DNA of 64,000 nt, from contig JAWLFY010000002.1 of assembly GCA_041685355.1 (NCBI GenBank), positions 1 to 64,000 of the forward strand, read 5' to 3'. Source of the DNA: JAWLFY01 sp041685355 (GTDB taxonomy: Bacteria > Planctomycetota > Planctomycetia > Pirellulales > Pirellulaceae). The notes below the pieces were generated by a model, which ran no database searches, was not told the origin of the DNA, and was given only the letters and a program-made list of their open reading frames with translations. This document shows, piece after piece, positions 45,701 through 53,496 of the stretch. Position 1 is the stretch's first letter. Every line of letters starts with the position of its first letter. The translations under genes and the position numbers were made by a program.

Positions 45701-46582
45701 GAGTACCTCCGCAAGATTTGGCGGAACGAGCCCGAACGACGGGCGATGGTCGCGATGGCGCTCGCCCAAGATCCGGAAGGAGAGAATTGGGACTACCTCG
45801 TGCGTAGCCTCAACGTGTTGGAGGGTCCCGCCGCCGAAGAGGTCGTCAAGGCGCTTACGCAGGTGCGGGTCGCGACCGATGACCCGATGGCGCTCCGCCA
45901 ACTGATCCTGCTGGGGATCGGTGCGGTCGAAGAGGGACGCAGCCCCGAGGCGATCCGCCAACTGCTCACGCACTGGACCGGGGTCGAGCATGACGAAGAC
46001 GCGAAGGACCCGATGCGGCCTTGGCAACGTTGGTATGCGAAATCGTATCCCGACCGACCGGCGGCCGAATTGCCAGCGGAAGACGAATCGCGGTGGGACC
46101 TCGACGAGCTGGTGAAGTTCCTCGCCAGCGACCAAGGGAAGCATGGCGACCCCGCACAGGGGCGACACGTTTTTGAAAAGGTGCGCTGTGCCGAGTGCCA
46201 CCAGCATCAAGGCGTGGGCAATTCGATCGGTCCCGACCTGTCCGGGATTGCCCGACGTTTCACCCGCCGCGAAATCGTCGAATCGATCCTCTATCCCGCC
46301 CATGTCGTGAGCGACCAATACGCCAGCCGCAAGTTGGTGACGCTCGACGGCCAGGTGTTCACCGGCATGACGTCCGAGCTCGGCGACGGGCGGATCGAAG
46401 TTCGAGACGTCAACAACCACGTCATCGAACTCGACGAATCGGAGATCGATCAGATCTTGCCCAGTCGCACGAGCATCATGCCGAGTGGGCTCCTCGACGA
46501 ACTCAGCCTGCCGGAGATCCGCGACTTGATGGCGTTCCTGGGCGTGATCGAGCCGCTCGAGGTTGCGGCGCGACCGCGCTAA
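42782..46582 (+). CDS. PVC-type haem-binding propeller/HEAT/cytochrome protein
   Basis: A 1266-residue exported protein: signal peptide (residues 8-30), an N-terminal carbohydrate-binding-like beta domain (about 35-140, HWIWADTA, YELFVNEKLVGNG), a sorbosone-dehydrogenase-like beta-propeller (about 200-570; MIYVAVGSHVRATGK, YHNTMFLADWSEGQIL), a HEAT-repeat region (about 600-1050), and a C-terminal cytochrome c with CAECH near residue 1136 and the distal GIARRFTRREIVESILYPAHVVSDQY. The family is abundant in planctomycetes and is thought to oxidise sugars, though no substrate is known. ATG 42782 follows a short leader; a GTG-type start 20 codons earlier is less likely. Confidence 0.88.
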   Translation: MEGSHRSLRRWTWMLIAVATALCFPDVTRGDEAHWIWADTAAGGAAVPVGETCLFRKQINLKVPAEGKIEIAADDRYELFVNEKLVGNGRSAREIREYDLSDRLQVGRNVIAVRATNTHGDTAALVARVSVRPEGQPKWFLFSSDPSWKVSREESPMWQTVLFNDRLWDAAHSFGRLGDTVPWDRGADVAVDEQTEQKERFQIQSGFGVQRVLSDEQAGSVIAMAFNEFGHLILSQEGGPLMLAHDQGDDGIPDDVRVYCDQVKSCQGILPLNGDVYVTGDGPDGLALYRLRDLDRNGALEQVIPIVKFDGNGGEHGPHGLSLGPDGMIYVAVGSHVRATGKAGRGETLRDSYEGDLLPRYQDPGGHGRGVQAPGGTIVRTTPDGSVVERVAGGIRNAYDVVFHPGGGMFVHDSDMEADIGTPWYRPTMLFDVTEGGEIGWRTGWAKWPEHYLDRLPSLLDTGRGSPTGGVCYEHYMFPARYHNTMFLADWSEGQILNVRLKPKGAGYVADSEVFLQGQPLNVTDLEVAQDGSLYFCTGGRGTAGGVYRVVYEGQIPDRMKQLGSGIAAAVRQPQIAAAWTRQEIASIKRELGADWGPQVAGVAYSSDNPPHYRVRAMDLMQLFGPVPSEELILELSRAPSELVRARAATFLGLHPSERAARRLAAMLDDQDPHVQRVACEAILRSGQLPEDPTSVFERIASRDRTLAFVARRVLERMPLEVWRDRVLETGDTRTALVGMLALVNADPTPETAMKVITRCSEMMNGFLSDADFVDLLRVSQVALHRGEVAPDRVTTFRDQVAEEFPSGDPRMNQELIRLAAYLQADGVVDRAIDYLDSDTSVADRALVAICLQFFDHEWTAEQRFRLLKFYETIANEDSGGALPLYVMNVTRDFSRNLDTEDAVAILEQGAAWRNAALGAIYKLPRPVDAKVAELLRILDAELQADDEVDDVERRLRTGVIAMLATSDDERSAEYLRKIWRNEPERRAMVAMALAQDPEGENWDYLVRSLNVLEGPAAEEVVKALTQVRVATDDPMALRQLILLGIGAVEEGRSPEAIRQLLTHWTGVEHDEDAKDPMRPWQRWYAKSYPDRPAAELPAEDESRWDLDELVKFLASDQGKHGDPAQGRHVFEKVRCAECHQHQGVGNSIGPDLSGIARRFTRREIVESILYPAHVVSDQYASRKLVTLDGQVFTGMTSELGDGRIEVRDVNNHVIELDESEIDQILPSRTSIMPSGLLDELSLPEIRDLMAFLGVIEPLEVAARPR

Positions 46583-46740
46583 CGCCGCAAGGGTTCGCGG
46601 GTGAGGAGGGGCTGGCGAGCGGAATCGGGCCGATCGGCGAGGGCGATGGCGTTCGCCTTCCCAAGATCCGGCTCGACTGACAGAATGAGTCCGAACGGGG
46701 CCCCGTCCCTCGCCCATCCCCCAAGCTCTGCGGATCGACT

Positions 46741-49422
46741 GTGGAACGCCGTCTGCTCACGTTCATCATCGCTTCCTCGGCGTTCTTCTTCGCCTACATC
46801 AGCCTTCGGGTGATGTTCGTCGAGCCCCCCCCGCCGGAAGATCAAGGGGCGGAGGTGGCCGACGCCGGGCCGGACGCCGAGAGGAGACCCGAGGGCGAAG
46901 GCGATCCCGCGTCGGATGACCCCGCGCCGGATGACCCCGCGCCGGATCAATCCCGCTCGGGGTCAACGTCCCAAGCGGTCACCGAGGCGGACCGGGACCG
47001 GGGCGTGGGCGACGACGCAGAGGCAGACGAGCCGGCCGCCGGGCGTCGCCCGCGGCGTGAGCAAAGGTTGACGCTGGGGTCGATGGACCCGAGCACCGGT
47101 TATGCGATGCTGGTCTATGTCAACTCTCTCGGGGGTGGTGTTGAGCGGGTCGAGCTGACCGCCCGCGACGAGGAAGGGAAGCTGAAGTATCGCCGCGTCG
47201 ACGTGCGGAGCGGTTACCTCGGTTACCTCGCCGGCGAGCGTGCGTCCCGCGCCGACGGGGTGTTGGTCAACGTCGTCGGCCCCGGGACCCCCGCGGACCT
47301 CGCGACGCCGGCCGACGGGGCGGAGACCGCCGAACCGGTTCCCCCCGGGCTTCGCGTCGGAGACCGGATCGTTGCCGTCGCCGGCCAAGTCGTCGCGTCC
47401 CCCGACGAGCTGAGCCGCGTGCTCGAAAAGACCCGCCCCGGTCAACGGATCAGCGTCGAGGTGGTCCGCACTCGCTCGGAGCCGGGGGCGGCATCCGACG
47501 CCACGCCGGGGGGTGAACCGGAATCGGCAAGCGATGAGACCCGGGACAACGATGAGTCACCGAACGGAGCCGACGAGTCACCGAACGGAGCCGACGAGTC
47601 ACCGAACGGAGCCGACGACGAGCCGAAACCTGGCCTCCGCCCGATCGTGTTCCAAGTCACCCTCAGCGAGCACCCGCTCGATCTGATCCGGCTTGCCGAA
47701 GACGGCGGCGAAGACCAAGTGGTCGGAAACCTCTCGCGGCTTTCCTGCCTGATGACGCTCAGCAAGGTCAACCGGAAATCGATCGCGATCAACTCGGGCG
47801 AGATCGAGGGGTTGGTCGACCCGACGCGGCTGGTGTGGGACGGGGAGGGCGAGCGGGGGCGAGAGGGAGACGCGGTGGAGCTGACGTTGACGCTCGACGA
47901 TGCCGAGATGCGTGAGGTCGGCGGGGAGTCGGTGCGACTGCGGCGCCGTTACCTTTTGGAGCCGGGGACGTTCGAACTCGGGATGGAAGTCGAGATTGAG
48001 AACCTCGGGGAGCAGACTCAGGAACTCGCGTACCGGCTGGAGGGAGTCAACGGCGTGACGTTGGAGGGTTGGTGGTACAGCAACAAGATCAGCCCGAATT
48101 GGAGCGGCGCCGCCGCCCGAGACATCGTCTACAAGACCGCCGCCGACGGGCACCAATTGATCAGCGGCTACACGCTCCATAAACAGGCCAAGCGGGAACC
48201 GACCAATCCGGACCAAGCGATCTTTGCCCCCGACGGCGATCCGGCGGCGCGGGACCTGGAGTATATCGGCGTCGACGCCCAGTACTTCCTCGCCGCTTAC
48301 CTGACTTCGACCGGCGGGGAATCGGATCCGGCCAACGCGTACCGCCGCGCCGCGGCGGGGATCGTTGCCGACGCGGAACAGATCCCCCGCCACCAGGAGC
48401 GGGCGGTGAACACCTCGTTTTCGCTCGACAGTGTCGTCGCGACGGTCCCCCCGGGCGGATCGCTACGGGACGAACTGAGTCTCTTCGCCGGCCCCAAGGA
48501 CCCTGAAATACTCGCCAGTTATGGGCTCGGCGATTGCGTTTATTACGGATGGTTTTCGGCGTTCGCCAAGGTACTCGCGTCGCTGTTGCATCTGCTTTAC
48601 GCGATCGTGGGGAACTACGGGGTCGCGATCATTTTGTTGACCGTGATCGTTCGCGGCGCGATGTTCCCGCTCAGCCGCAAGGCGGCGATCAACGCCCAAA
48701 AGATGCAAGAGCTCGCGCCGGAACTCAAGAAGATCGCGGACCGTTACAAGGACGACCTGGAAGCGCGGATGAAGGCGCAGCGGGAGTTGCAGAAGCGGGT
48801 CGGGTTCAACCCCCTCGCGGGCTGTCTTCCGATGTTTTTGCAGCTGCCGATTTTCATCGGCTTGTACCGGGCCCTGAGTGTCGATATCGAGCTTCGTCAG
48901 GCGGCGTTCAGCTCGGCGACGGCCTGGGCGTCGAACCTCGCCGGGCCCGACATGCTCGCGTACTGGGGCGATTGGCTGTGGGGGTATCTCTCGGGTCGCG
49001 GCACCGGATGGTTGGGACCGTACTTCAACATCTTGCCCGTCGCCGTGGTGTTACTGTTCTTGTTGCAGCAAAAACTGTTCATGCCGCCGGCGACGGACGA
49101 GCAGACCGCGATGACCCAGAAGGTGATGAGCTGGATGACCCTGGTGATGGGACTATTTTTCTTCCGTGTCCCGGCGGGGCTGTGTATCTACTTCATCACC
49201 AGCAGTTTGTGGGGGATCGCCGAGCGGGTGTTCGTCAAGAAGACGCTCCCGCAGCAGAAGCACTTCGACGCCGCGGTGCTCGAAGGGTCGGCGGCGGCCA
49301 CCGCCCCGGTCTCGTCACTGAGCCTGGCTGACCGGCTTCGCCAGCAAATGAAACCGCCGGAGCCGGCCCCCGAGCCTCCGAACCGCCGCAAGCGGCCCAA
49401 CGTGGGCAAAAAACGCCGCTGA
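46741..49422 (+). CDS. yidC: Membrane protein insertase YidC with PDZ insertion
   Basis: An 893-residue inner-membrane insertase/chaperone that cooperates with Sec. One N-terminal transmembrane helix (ERRLLTFIIASSAFFF), a long low-complexity acidic/Pro-rich stretch, a PDZ-like domain at about 158-248 (VNVVGPGTPADL, GDRIVAVAGQVV, SRVLEKTRPGQRISVEV), a repetitive linker, the beta-supersandwich periplasmic domain (about 270-590), and the conserved five-helix core (about 600-840) with VIVRGAMFPLSRKAAINAQ, which holds the groove arginine. The C-terminus is basic. E. coli YidC is about 550 residues; the additional length here comes from the PDZ domain and repeats. GTG start. Confidence 0.93.
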   Translation: MERRLLTFIIASSAFFFAYISLRVMFVEPPPPEDQGAEVADAGPDAERRPEGEGDPASDDPAPDDPAPDQSRSGSTSQAVTEADRDRGVGDDAEADEPAAGRRPRREQRLTLGSMDPSTGYAMLVYVNSLGGGVERVELTARDEEGKLKYRRVDVRSGYLGYLAGERASRADGVLVNVVGPGTPADLATPADGAETAEPVPPGLRVGDRIVAVAGQVVASPDELSRVLEKTRPGQRISVEVVRTRSEPGAASDATPGGEPESASDETRDNDESPNGADESPNGADESPNGADDEPKPGLRPIVFQVTLSEHPLDLIRLAEDGGEDQVVGNLSRLSCLMTLSKVNRKSIAINSGEIEGLVDPTRLVWDGEGERGREGDAVELTLTLDDAEMREVGGESVRLRRRYLLEPGTFELGMEVEIENLGEQTQELAYRLEGVNGVTLEGWWYSNKISPNWSGAAARDIVYKTAADGHQLISGYTLHKQAKREPTNPDQAIFAPDGDPAARDLEYIGVDAQYFLAAYLTSTGGESDPANAYRRAAAGIVADAEQIPRHQERAVNTSFSLDSVVATVPPGGSLRDELSLFAGPKDPEILASYGLGDCVYYGWFSAFAKVLASLLHLLYAIVGNYGVAIILLTVIVRGAMFPLSRKAAINAQKMQELAPELKKIADRYKDDLEARMKAQRELQKRVGFNPLAGCLPMFLQLPIFIGLYRALSVDIELRQAAFSSATAWASNLAGPDMLAYWGDWLWGYLSGRGTGWLGPYFNILPVAVVLLFLLQQKLFMPPATDEQTAMTQKVMSWMTLVMGLFFFRVPAGLCIYFITSSLWGIAERVFVKKTLPQQKHFDAAVLEGSAAATAPVSSLSLADRLRQQMKPPEPAPEPPNRRKRPNVGKKRR
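46918..46947. repeat. In-frame 15-bp duplication in yidC
   Basis: GACCCCGCGCCGGAT occurs twice in tandem, encoding DPAPD repeats in the N-terminal linker of YidC. Confidence 0.9.
47554..47616. repeat. In-frame 21-bp repeat, 3 perfect copies
   Basis: GAGTCACCGAACGGAGCCGAC at 47554, 47575 and 47596 encodes ESPNGAD three times in the linker between the PDZ-like and periplasmic domains of YidC. Confidence 0.95.
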
Positions 49423-49475
49423 GGGGCCGGCCGTGGAGCCCTTCCGATCGTTGGTGGGGGAGCGTGCGTGCAGCA

Positions 49476-49519
49476 CGCGTCGGCGAGTCACGCGTTGGCG
49501 AGTCAAGCGTCGGAGAGTT
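49476..49519. repeat. 15-bp tandem repeat at the bcp 3' end, 3 copies
   Basis: CGCGTCGGCGAGTCA, CGCGTTGGCGAGTCA and a diverged third copy. The bcp stop codon (49503-49505 on the minus strand) lies in the second copy, so the array reaches into the gene's last codons. Confidence 0.85.
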
Positions 49520-49982
49520 CGCGGACCGCCTCGAGGACTTGGTCGTCGTGTCCGTCGACGCGGACGCGTTTCCACACCTTGGCGACTTTTCCGTCGGCGT
49601 CGATCAGGAACGTCGAGCGTTGGATTCCCATCGACTTTTTCCCGTACAGGTTCTTTTCTCGCCAAGCCCCATATTTTTCGCTCACCTTGTGTTCGGCGTC
49701 GACCAACAGCGGGAACGGGAGATCGTATTTGGCGCGGAATTTGATGTGGCTCTCGGCGGTATCGCCGCTGACGCCGAGCAGCGTGACGCCGGCTTGCTGA
49801 AGCTCGTCGTACCGGTCTCGGAACGCGCACGCCTCCTTGGTACAGCCTGGGGTGTCGTCACGTGGGTAGAAATACAACACGACGGGAGACCCTTTTAGCT
49901 CGGACAGTTTGACCTTTTGTCCTTGGTCGTCGGTGAGGGTGAATGCCGGCGCCTTGGTACCCGGTTCGATCCAATCGGCCAT
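49503..49982 (-). CDS. bcp: Thiol peroxidase / peroxiredoxin, BCP (PrxQ) type
   Basis: A 159-residue thioredoxin-fold peroxidase reducing H2O2 and organic peroxides. The peroxidatic Cys47 is in FYPRDDTPGCTKEACAFRD, with the resolving Cys five residues later (PrxQ pattern), and GVSGDTAESHIKF and FLIDADGKVAKVW are conserved. It starts with ATG 49982; the open frame runs back to 50522 but that part lies opposite rsfS and is not conserved. Divergent from rsfS. Cytosolic; no signal peptide. Confidence 0.95.
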   Translation of the reverse strand: MADWIEPGTKAPAFTLTDDQGQKVKLSELKGSPVVLYFYPRDDTPGCTKEACAFRDRYDELQQAGVTLLGVSGDTAESHIKFRAKYDLPFPLLVDAEHKVSEKYGAWREKNLYGKKSMGIQRSTFLIDADGKVAKVWKRVRVDGHDDQVLEAVRELSDA

Positions 49983-50103
49983 CGGTGCGTGGTCTCCTAG
50001 CGTGCAATCGGGAGGGACGGGTAGGAAATGAAGGGCGAATCCGCGAGGGGGAATGCCGTACAGAGGGTAACAGGAGAGCAACCGATTCACTACACTTTCT
50101 GCC

Positions 50104-50703
50104 ATGACCGATTCATCTCTCCCGTCTGACAATTCTGATCGTCCCGATCCGCCCGAGGCTCCCGAGTCGATCCCTTCGGGGGCCGACGGAAGCCGTGGCG
50201 GTGATGCCGGCGTGACATCCGGCGGCGTGACATCCGGCGGTGGGCGAAACCCGATGGAGACCGCGAGTCGCGCGATCCGTCCCCTCGGGGTGGGAGAGGC
50301 CCGCCGTTTGGCGACGGTTGCCGCGCGGGTCGCCCTCGAGAACCGTGCCCGCGACGTGGTCGTGCTCGACGTCACCGGGCAATCGGCCGAATTCGATTTT
50401 TTCGTGATCGCTACCGGGACGAGCCGCCGGCAGTTGCACGCGGTGAGCGAGGAGATCGACGACGCCCTCGAGAAGGGGCTCGGCGAGCGGCGACTGGGGA
50501 TCGAAGGATACCAAGAGAGCAATTGGATCGTGCTGGACTACGGCAGCCTCGTCGTGCACCTGTTCGACGCGGAGACCCGGGAGTTTTACGACCTCGAGTC
50601 GCTTTGGGCGGACGGCCAAATGGTCCCGCTCGCCGATCTCGGGTTGAACGCCGACGGGAGTCCTACCGACGGTCCGGGCGACGAGTCCGGCGGTCCTTCC
50701 TAG
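50104..50703 (+). CDS. rsfS: Ribosomal silencing factor RsfS
   Basis: A 199-residue member of the RsfS/DUF143 family that binds ribosomal protein L14 and blocks subunit joining in slow growth. The core (about 62-175) has the hallmarks ARDVVVLDVTGQSAEFDFFVI, GTSRRQLHAVSEEI, GYQESNWIVLDYGSLVVHLF and REFYDLESLWADG. Before it comes an unconserved Ser/Asp/Pro/Gly head of about 60 residues, partly from a 15-bp repeat (GVTSGGVTSG), and an acidic tail follows. Internal starts such as the Met in NPMETAS are possible. argS follows after 65 bp. Confidence 0.92.
   Translation: MTDSSLPSDNSDRPDPPEAPESIPSGADGSRGGDAGVTSGGVTSGGGRNPMETASRAIRPLGVGEARRLATVAARVALENRARDVVVLDVTGQSAEFDFFVIATGTSRRQLHAVSEEIDDALEKGLGERRLGIEGYQESNWIVLDYGSLVVHLFDAETREFYDLESLWADGQMVPLADLGLNADGSPTDGPGDESGGPS
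50209..50238. repeat. In-frame 15-bp duplication in rsfS
   Basis: GGCGTGACATCCGGC twice in tandem encodes the GVTSGGVTSG segment of the RsfS N-terminal extension. Confidence 0.9.
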
Positions 50704-50768
50704 CGCCGCGCCCGGCGGCCGCGTCTTTCTTCACCACGCACCCGCGCCCCTCGGGCGTCCGTTTCACG

Positions 50769-52748
50769 ATGCACTTGCCCCACCGACTGCGTGACCTGTT
50801 CGCCGACGCGATCCGCGGGATGGTCGACGACCCCTCCGAGTTTGCCGGGATGATTCGCCCGACGACCGATCCGAAATTCGGAGATTACCAATCGAACGCC
50901 GCAATGCCGTTGTCGAAACGGGTGTCGGCCGATTCGGCGCGGGAGCTCGCCGAAAGGCTCGCCGGGCGGCTCGAGGTCGGCGAGGTTTGGGAGGCCCCCG
51001 AGGTCGCCGGTCCGGGGTTTATCAATCTTCGGGTCCGGGAATCGTTCTTGATGGACGCATTGAGGCGGATGCTCGATGACCCCCGTTGCGGTGTGGAGGT
51101 GACGTCCGAACCTCGGCGGGTGATGATCGATTTTTCGTCACCGAATGTCGCCAAGCCGATGCACGTCGGACACATCCGTAGCACCGTGATCGGCGACGCG
51201 CTGACGCGGATCCTCCGTTTTTTGGGGCACTCGGTGATCACCGATAACCATTTGGGAGATTGGGGTACCCAGTTCGGCATCATCATTTACGCGTACAAAC
51301 ATTTCGGCGAACCCGAGCGGGTCGATCGGGACCCGGTCCCCGAGTTGGCGAAGCTGTATCGCATCGCGCAGCAATTAATCGAGTACCGCCGCGCCGTCGT
51401 CTCGGTCCCCGAGTTGGAATCGTCGTTGCAGGCGTGTCGTCAACAGCGGCAACAATTGGCGGCGACCCGAACCGCCGACGCGAAGTCCGCGAAACGTTTG
51501 GAGAAGGAGCTGCGGGCGGCGGACCGACGGGCCGACACGATTTCCGGCGAGCTCGAGGCGGCGCGTCGTAAGGTCGCGGCGGTGGAGGCCGCCCCCGAGC
51601 TCAAGGACTTGGCCGACGCCCATCCCGAGATCGACCGTGCGGTGCTCCACGAGACCGCGAAGCTCCACGAAGGGGACCGAGAGAACCTGGAGCTATGGCG
51701 GAGGTTTCTGCCGTACTGTCGCGACGAGATCGACCGAATCTATCGAAGGCTCGGGATCCGATTCGACCACACCCTCGGTGAAAGCTTTTATCACCCGATG
51801 TTGCCCGCGGTGATCGACCGGTTGCGGGCGGAAGGGTTGGTTGCCGAAAGCGACGGGGCGTTGTGCGTTTTCCTGGACGAGTTCGAAGCCCCGATGATCG
51901 TGCAAAAGCGAGACGGGGCGTACCTCTACGCGACGACCGACTTGGCGACGCTGGAGTATCGACAAAGTGAGTTCGACCCCGACGAGATCTTGTACGTCGT
52001 CGATTCCCGCCAAGGCGAGCATTTCGACAAGTTGTTTGCGGTCGCGCGGCGTTTGGGGATCGACGACATCCGTTTGGTACACGTCAAGTTCGGGACGGTT
52101 TTGGGCGAAGACGGGCGGCCGATGAAGACGCGGAGCGGGTCGCTCGTCGGGTTGGAGGGGTTGTTGGACGACGCCGTCGAGCGGGCGCGTCAGGTCGTTT
52201 GTGACCCGGATCGGGTGCGACAGCTCGACCCGCCGATGTCGGCCGACGAACGCGAAGCGGTTGCCGAAGTCGTCGGGATCGGTGCGATCAAGTTCGCGGA
52301 CCTGTCGCATCACCGTACCAGTGACTATCGCTTTATCCTTGACAAGATGGTCGCCCTCGACGGGAACACGGCGACCTACGTGCAATACGCCTACGCGCGG
52401 ACCGAAGGGATTTTGCGGAAGGCGGGCGTTTCGCCCGACGACGTGGTGCGGCTCGCCGATACGCACGGGCTCCGCCTGAACCACCCCGCCGAACGGGCGC
52501 TCGGGTTGCTACTGTTACGTCTGGAAGAGGTGCTCGTTTCGGTTCGCGAGGATTACACCCCGAACCAATTGGCGGAGTACCTGTACGAGACCGCCAAGGC
52601 TTATGCGGTATTCAACGACCAATGTCCCGTCGTACAAGCGGAATCGGAAACGGCGAGCGCTACACGTTTGACGCTCGTGACGCTATGCGGGCGGGTCCTT
52701 CGCACCGGCCTTTCGTTGTTGGGCATTCGGGTCGTCGAACGGATGTAG
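50769..52748 (+). CDS. argS: Arginyl-tRNA synthetase
   Basis: A 659-residue class I aminoacyl-tRNA synthetase. The N-terminal additional domain (KFGDYQSNAAM), the catalytic HIGH motif as HVGHIRST after IDFSSPNVAKPMHVG, NHLGDWGTQFG, the signature WDTTLG-like HTLGESFYHP, the KMSKS-equivalent MKTRSGSLVGL, and the C-terminal anticodon domain (YVQYAYAR, LLLLRLEEVL, LAEYLYETA) are clear. Between about 210 and 285 there is a coiled-coil insertion rich in Glu/Arg/Lys (CRQQRQQLAATRTADAKSAK), as I recall from other planctomycete ArgS. ATG 50769; upstream extension in the frame is out of rsfS. Confidence 0.95.
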   Translation: MHLPHRLRDLFADAIRGMVDDPSEFAGMIRPTTDPKFGDYQSNAAMPLSKRVSADSARELAERLAGRLEVGEVWEAPEVAGPGFINLRVRESFLMDALRRMLDDPRCGVEVTSEPRRVMIDFSSPNVAKPMHVGHIRSTVIGDALTRILRFLGHSVITDNHLGDWGTQFGIIIYAYKHFGEPERVDRDPVPELAKLYRIAQQLIEYRRAVVSVPELESSLQACRQQRQQLAATRTADAKSAKRLEKELRAADRRADTISGELEAARRKVAAVEAAPELKDLADAHPEIDRAVLHETAKLHEGDRENLELWRRFLPYCRDEIDRIYRRLGIRFDHTLGESFYHPMLPAVIDRLRAEGLVAESDGALCVFLDEFEAPMIVQKRDGAYLYATTDLATLEYRQSEFDPDEILYVVDSRQGEHFDKLFAVARRLGIDDIRLVHVKFGTVLGEDGRPMKTRSGSLVGLEGLLDDAVERARQVVCDPDRVRQLDPPMSADEREAVAEVVGIGAIKFADLSHHRTSDYRFILDKMVALDGNTATYVQYAYARTEGILRKAGVSPDDVVRLADTHGLRLNHPAERALGLLLLRLEEVLVSVREDYTPNQLAEYLYETAKAYAVFNDQCPVVQAESETASATRLTLVTLCGRVLRTGLSLLGIRVVERM

Positions 52749-52787
52749 CGTCTGATTATTTGTCGGCTTTCGACCTTTCGATGGTGA

Positions 52788-52827
52788 TTGACACATCATT
52801 GACATGGTATAAGTTAACGAATAATAA
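52788..52827 (+). promoter_or_regulatory. Putative sigma-70-like promoter in an AT-rich island
   Basis: The region 52755-52835 is the most AT-rich stretch in the window. It contains TTGACA twice (52788-52793 and 52799-52804), TATAAG at 52808 and TAATAA at 52822, the last at a 17-base spacing from the second TTGACA. It lies about 145 bp upstream of the small basic protein gene. Exact boxes are a guess; the base composition is clear. Confidence 0.5.
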
Positions 52828-52970
52828 AAGGGCCGAACCGGACGCTTTCTGGTGACGAGTGAAACGAATTCCTCCTCACCTCTTGTAACAGTCGAGATCG
52901 ACCGGTTCCGGTCACGTGGCCGAATCCTCATGGCTGCGGCGATCGTCCGCGGCAAAGTAAAGGCAAGATC

Positions 52971-53336
52971 ATGGCAAAGAAAAGCAGCGGCGTTAGTAAG
53001 TCTCAGGCGATCCGTGACTACTGCGAAGCCAATCCCAAGGCGAAGCCGAAGGAGGTTGCTGAGGCGCTCGCGACTCAGGGGCTGGTTGTGACCCCCCAGT
53101 TTGTGAGCACGATCCGTTCGAACGCGAAGCGGAAGAAGACGACGCGACGCCCGGGGCGGCCCGCGGGCTCGACGTCGACGAAGCGGGCGGCGCGTCCGGC
53201 CCGGGCCGCCGCGGCGAAGGGGAAAGAGGACGTTTCGATCGACTCGCTTTTGAAGGCCAAGAAGATCGTTCAAGAGATGGGCGGGGTCGAAGACGCCAAG
53301 AAGGCGCTCGACGCGCTTTCGAAGTTGATGGATTGA
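52971..53336 (+). CDS. Small basic DNA-binding-like protein
   Basis: 121 residues with a conserved planctomycete look: MAKKSSGVSKSQAIRDYCEA starts an HTH-like N-terminal half (AKPKEVAEALATQGLVVTP, FVSTIRSNAKRKK), then the AT-hook-like TRRPGRPAGSTSTKRAARPAR basic stretch, and a C-terminal amphipathic helix (LLKAKKIVQEMGGVEDAKKAL). I do not know its function; a nucleoid-associated or regulatory DNA-binding role fits the sequence. ATG 52971, preceded by AAAGGCAAGATC. Followed by a hairpin terminator at 53389. Confidence 0.75.
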   Translation: MAKKSSGVSKSQAIRDYCEANPKAKPKEVAEALATQGLVVTPQFVSTIRSNAKRKKTTRRPGRPAGSTSTKRAARPARAAAAKGKEDVSIDSLLKAKKIVQEMGGVEDAKKALDALSKLMD

Positions 53337-53388
53337 GCGAGTCGACGATGAGAGCGGGGGTGCCGCGATACTCGGCGCCGATCGACGC

Positions 53389-53419
53389 GGGCCCGGTTGA
53401 ACCGGGTCCGTTTTCTTTT
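53389..53419 (+). terminator. Rho-independent terminator
   Basis: Stem GGCCCGG/CCGGGTC (one G-U pair) with loop TTGAA, extended one pair outwards, then GTTTTCTTTT. It follows the small basic protein gene by about 50 bp and ends before the kinase gene. Confidence 0.7.
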
Positions 53420-53496
53420 CCGGCCGGGACCTCGCCCGGCCCGGTGAGTAAGATGGGAGGAAACCCTTCCCGATCCTTCGGACGACCCGTTGGCCC

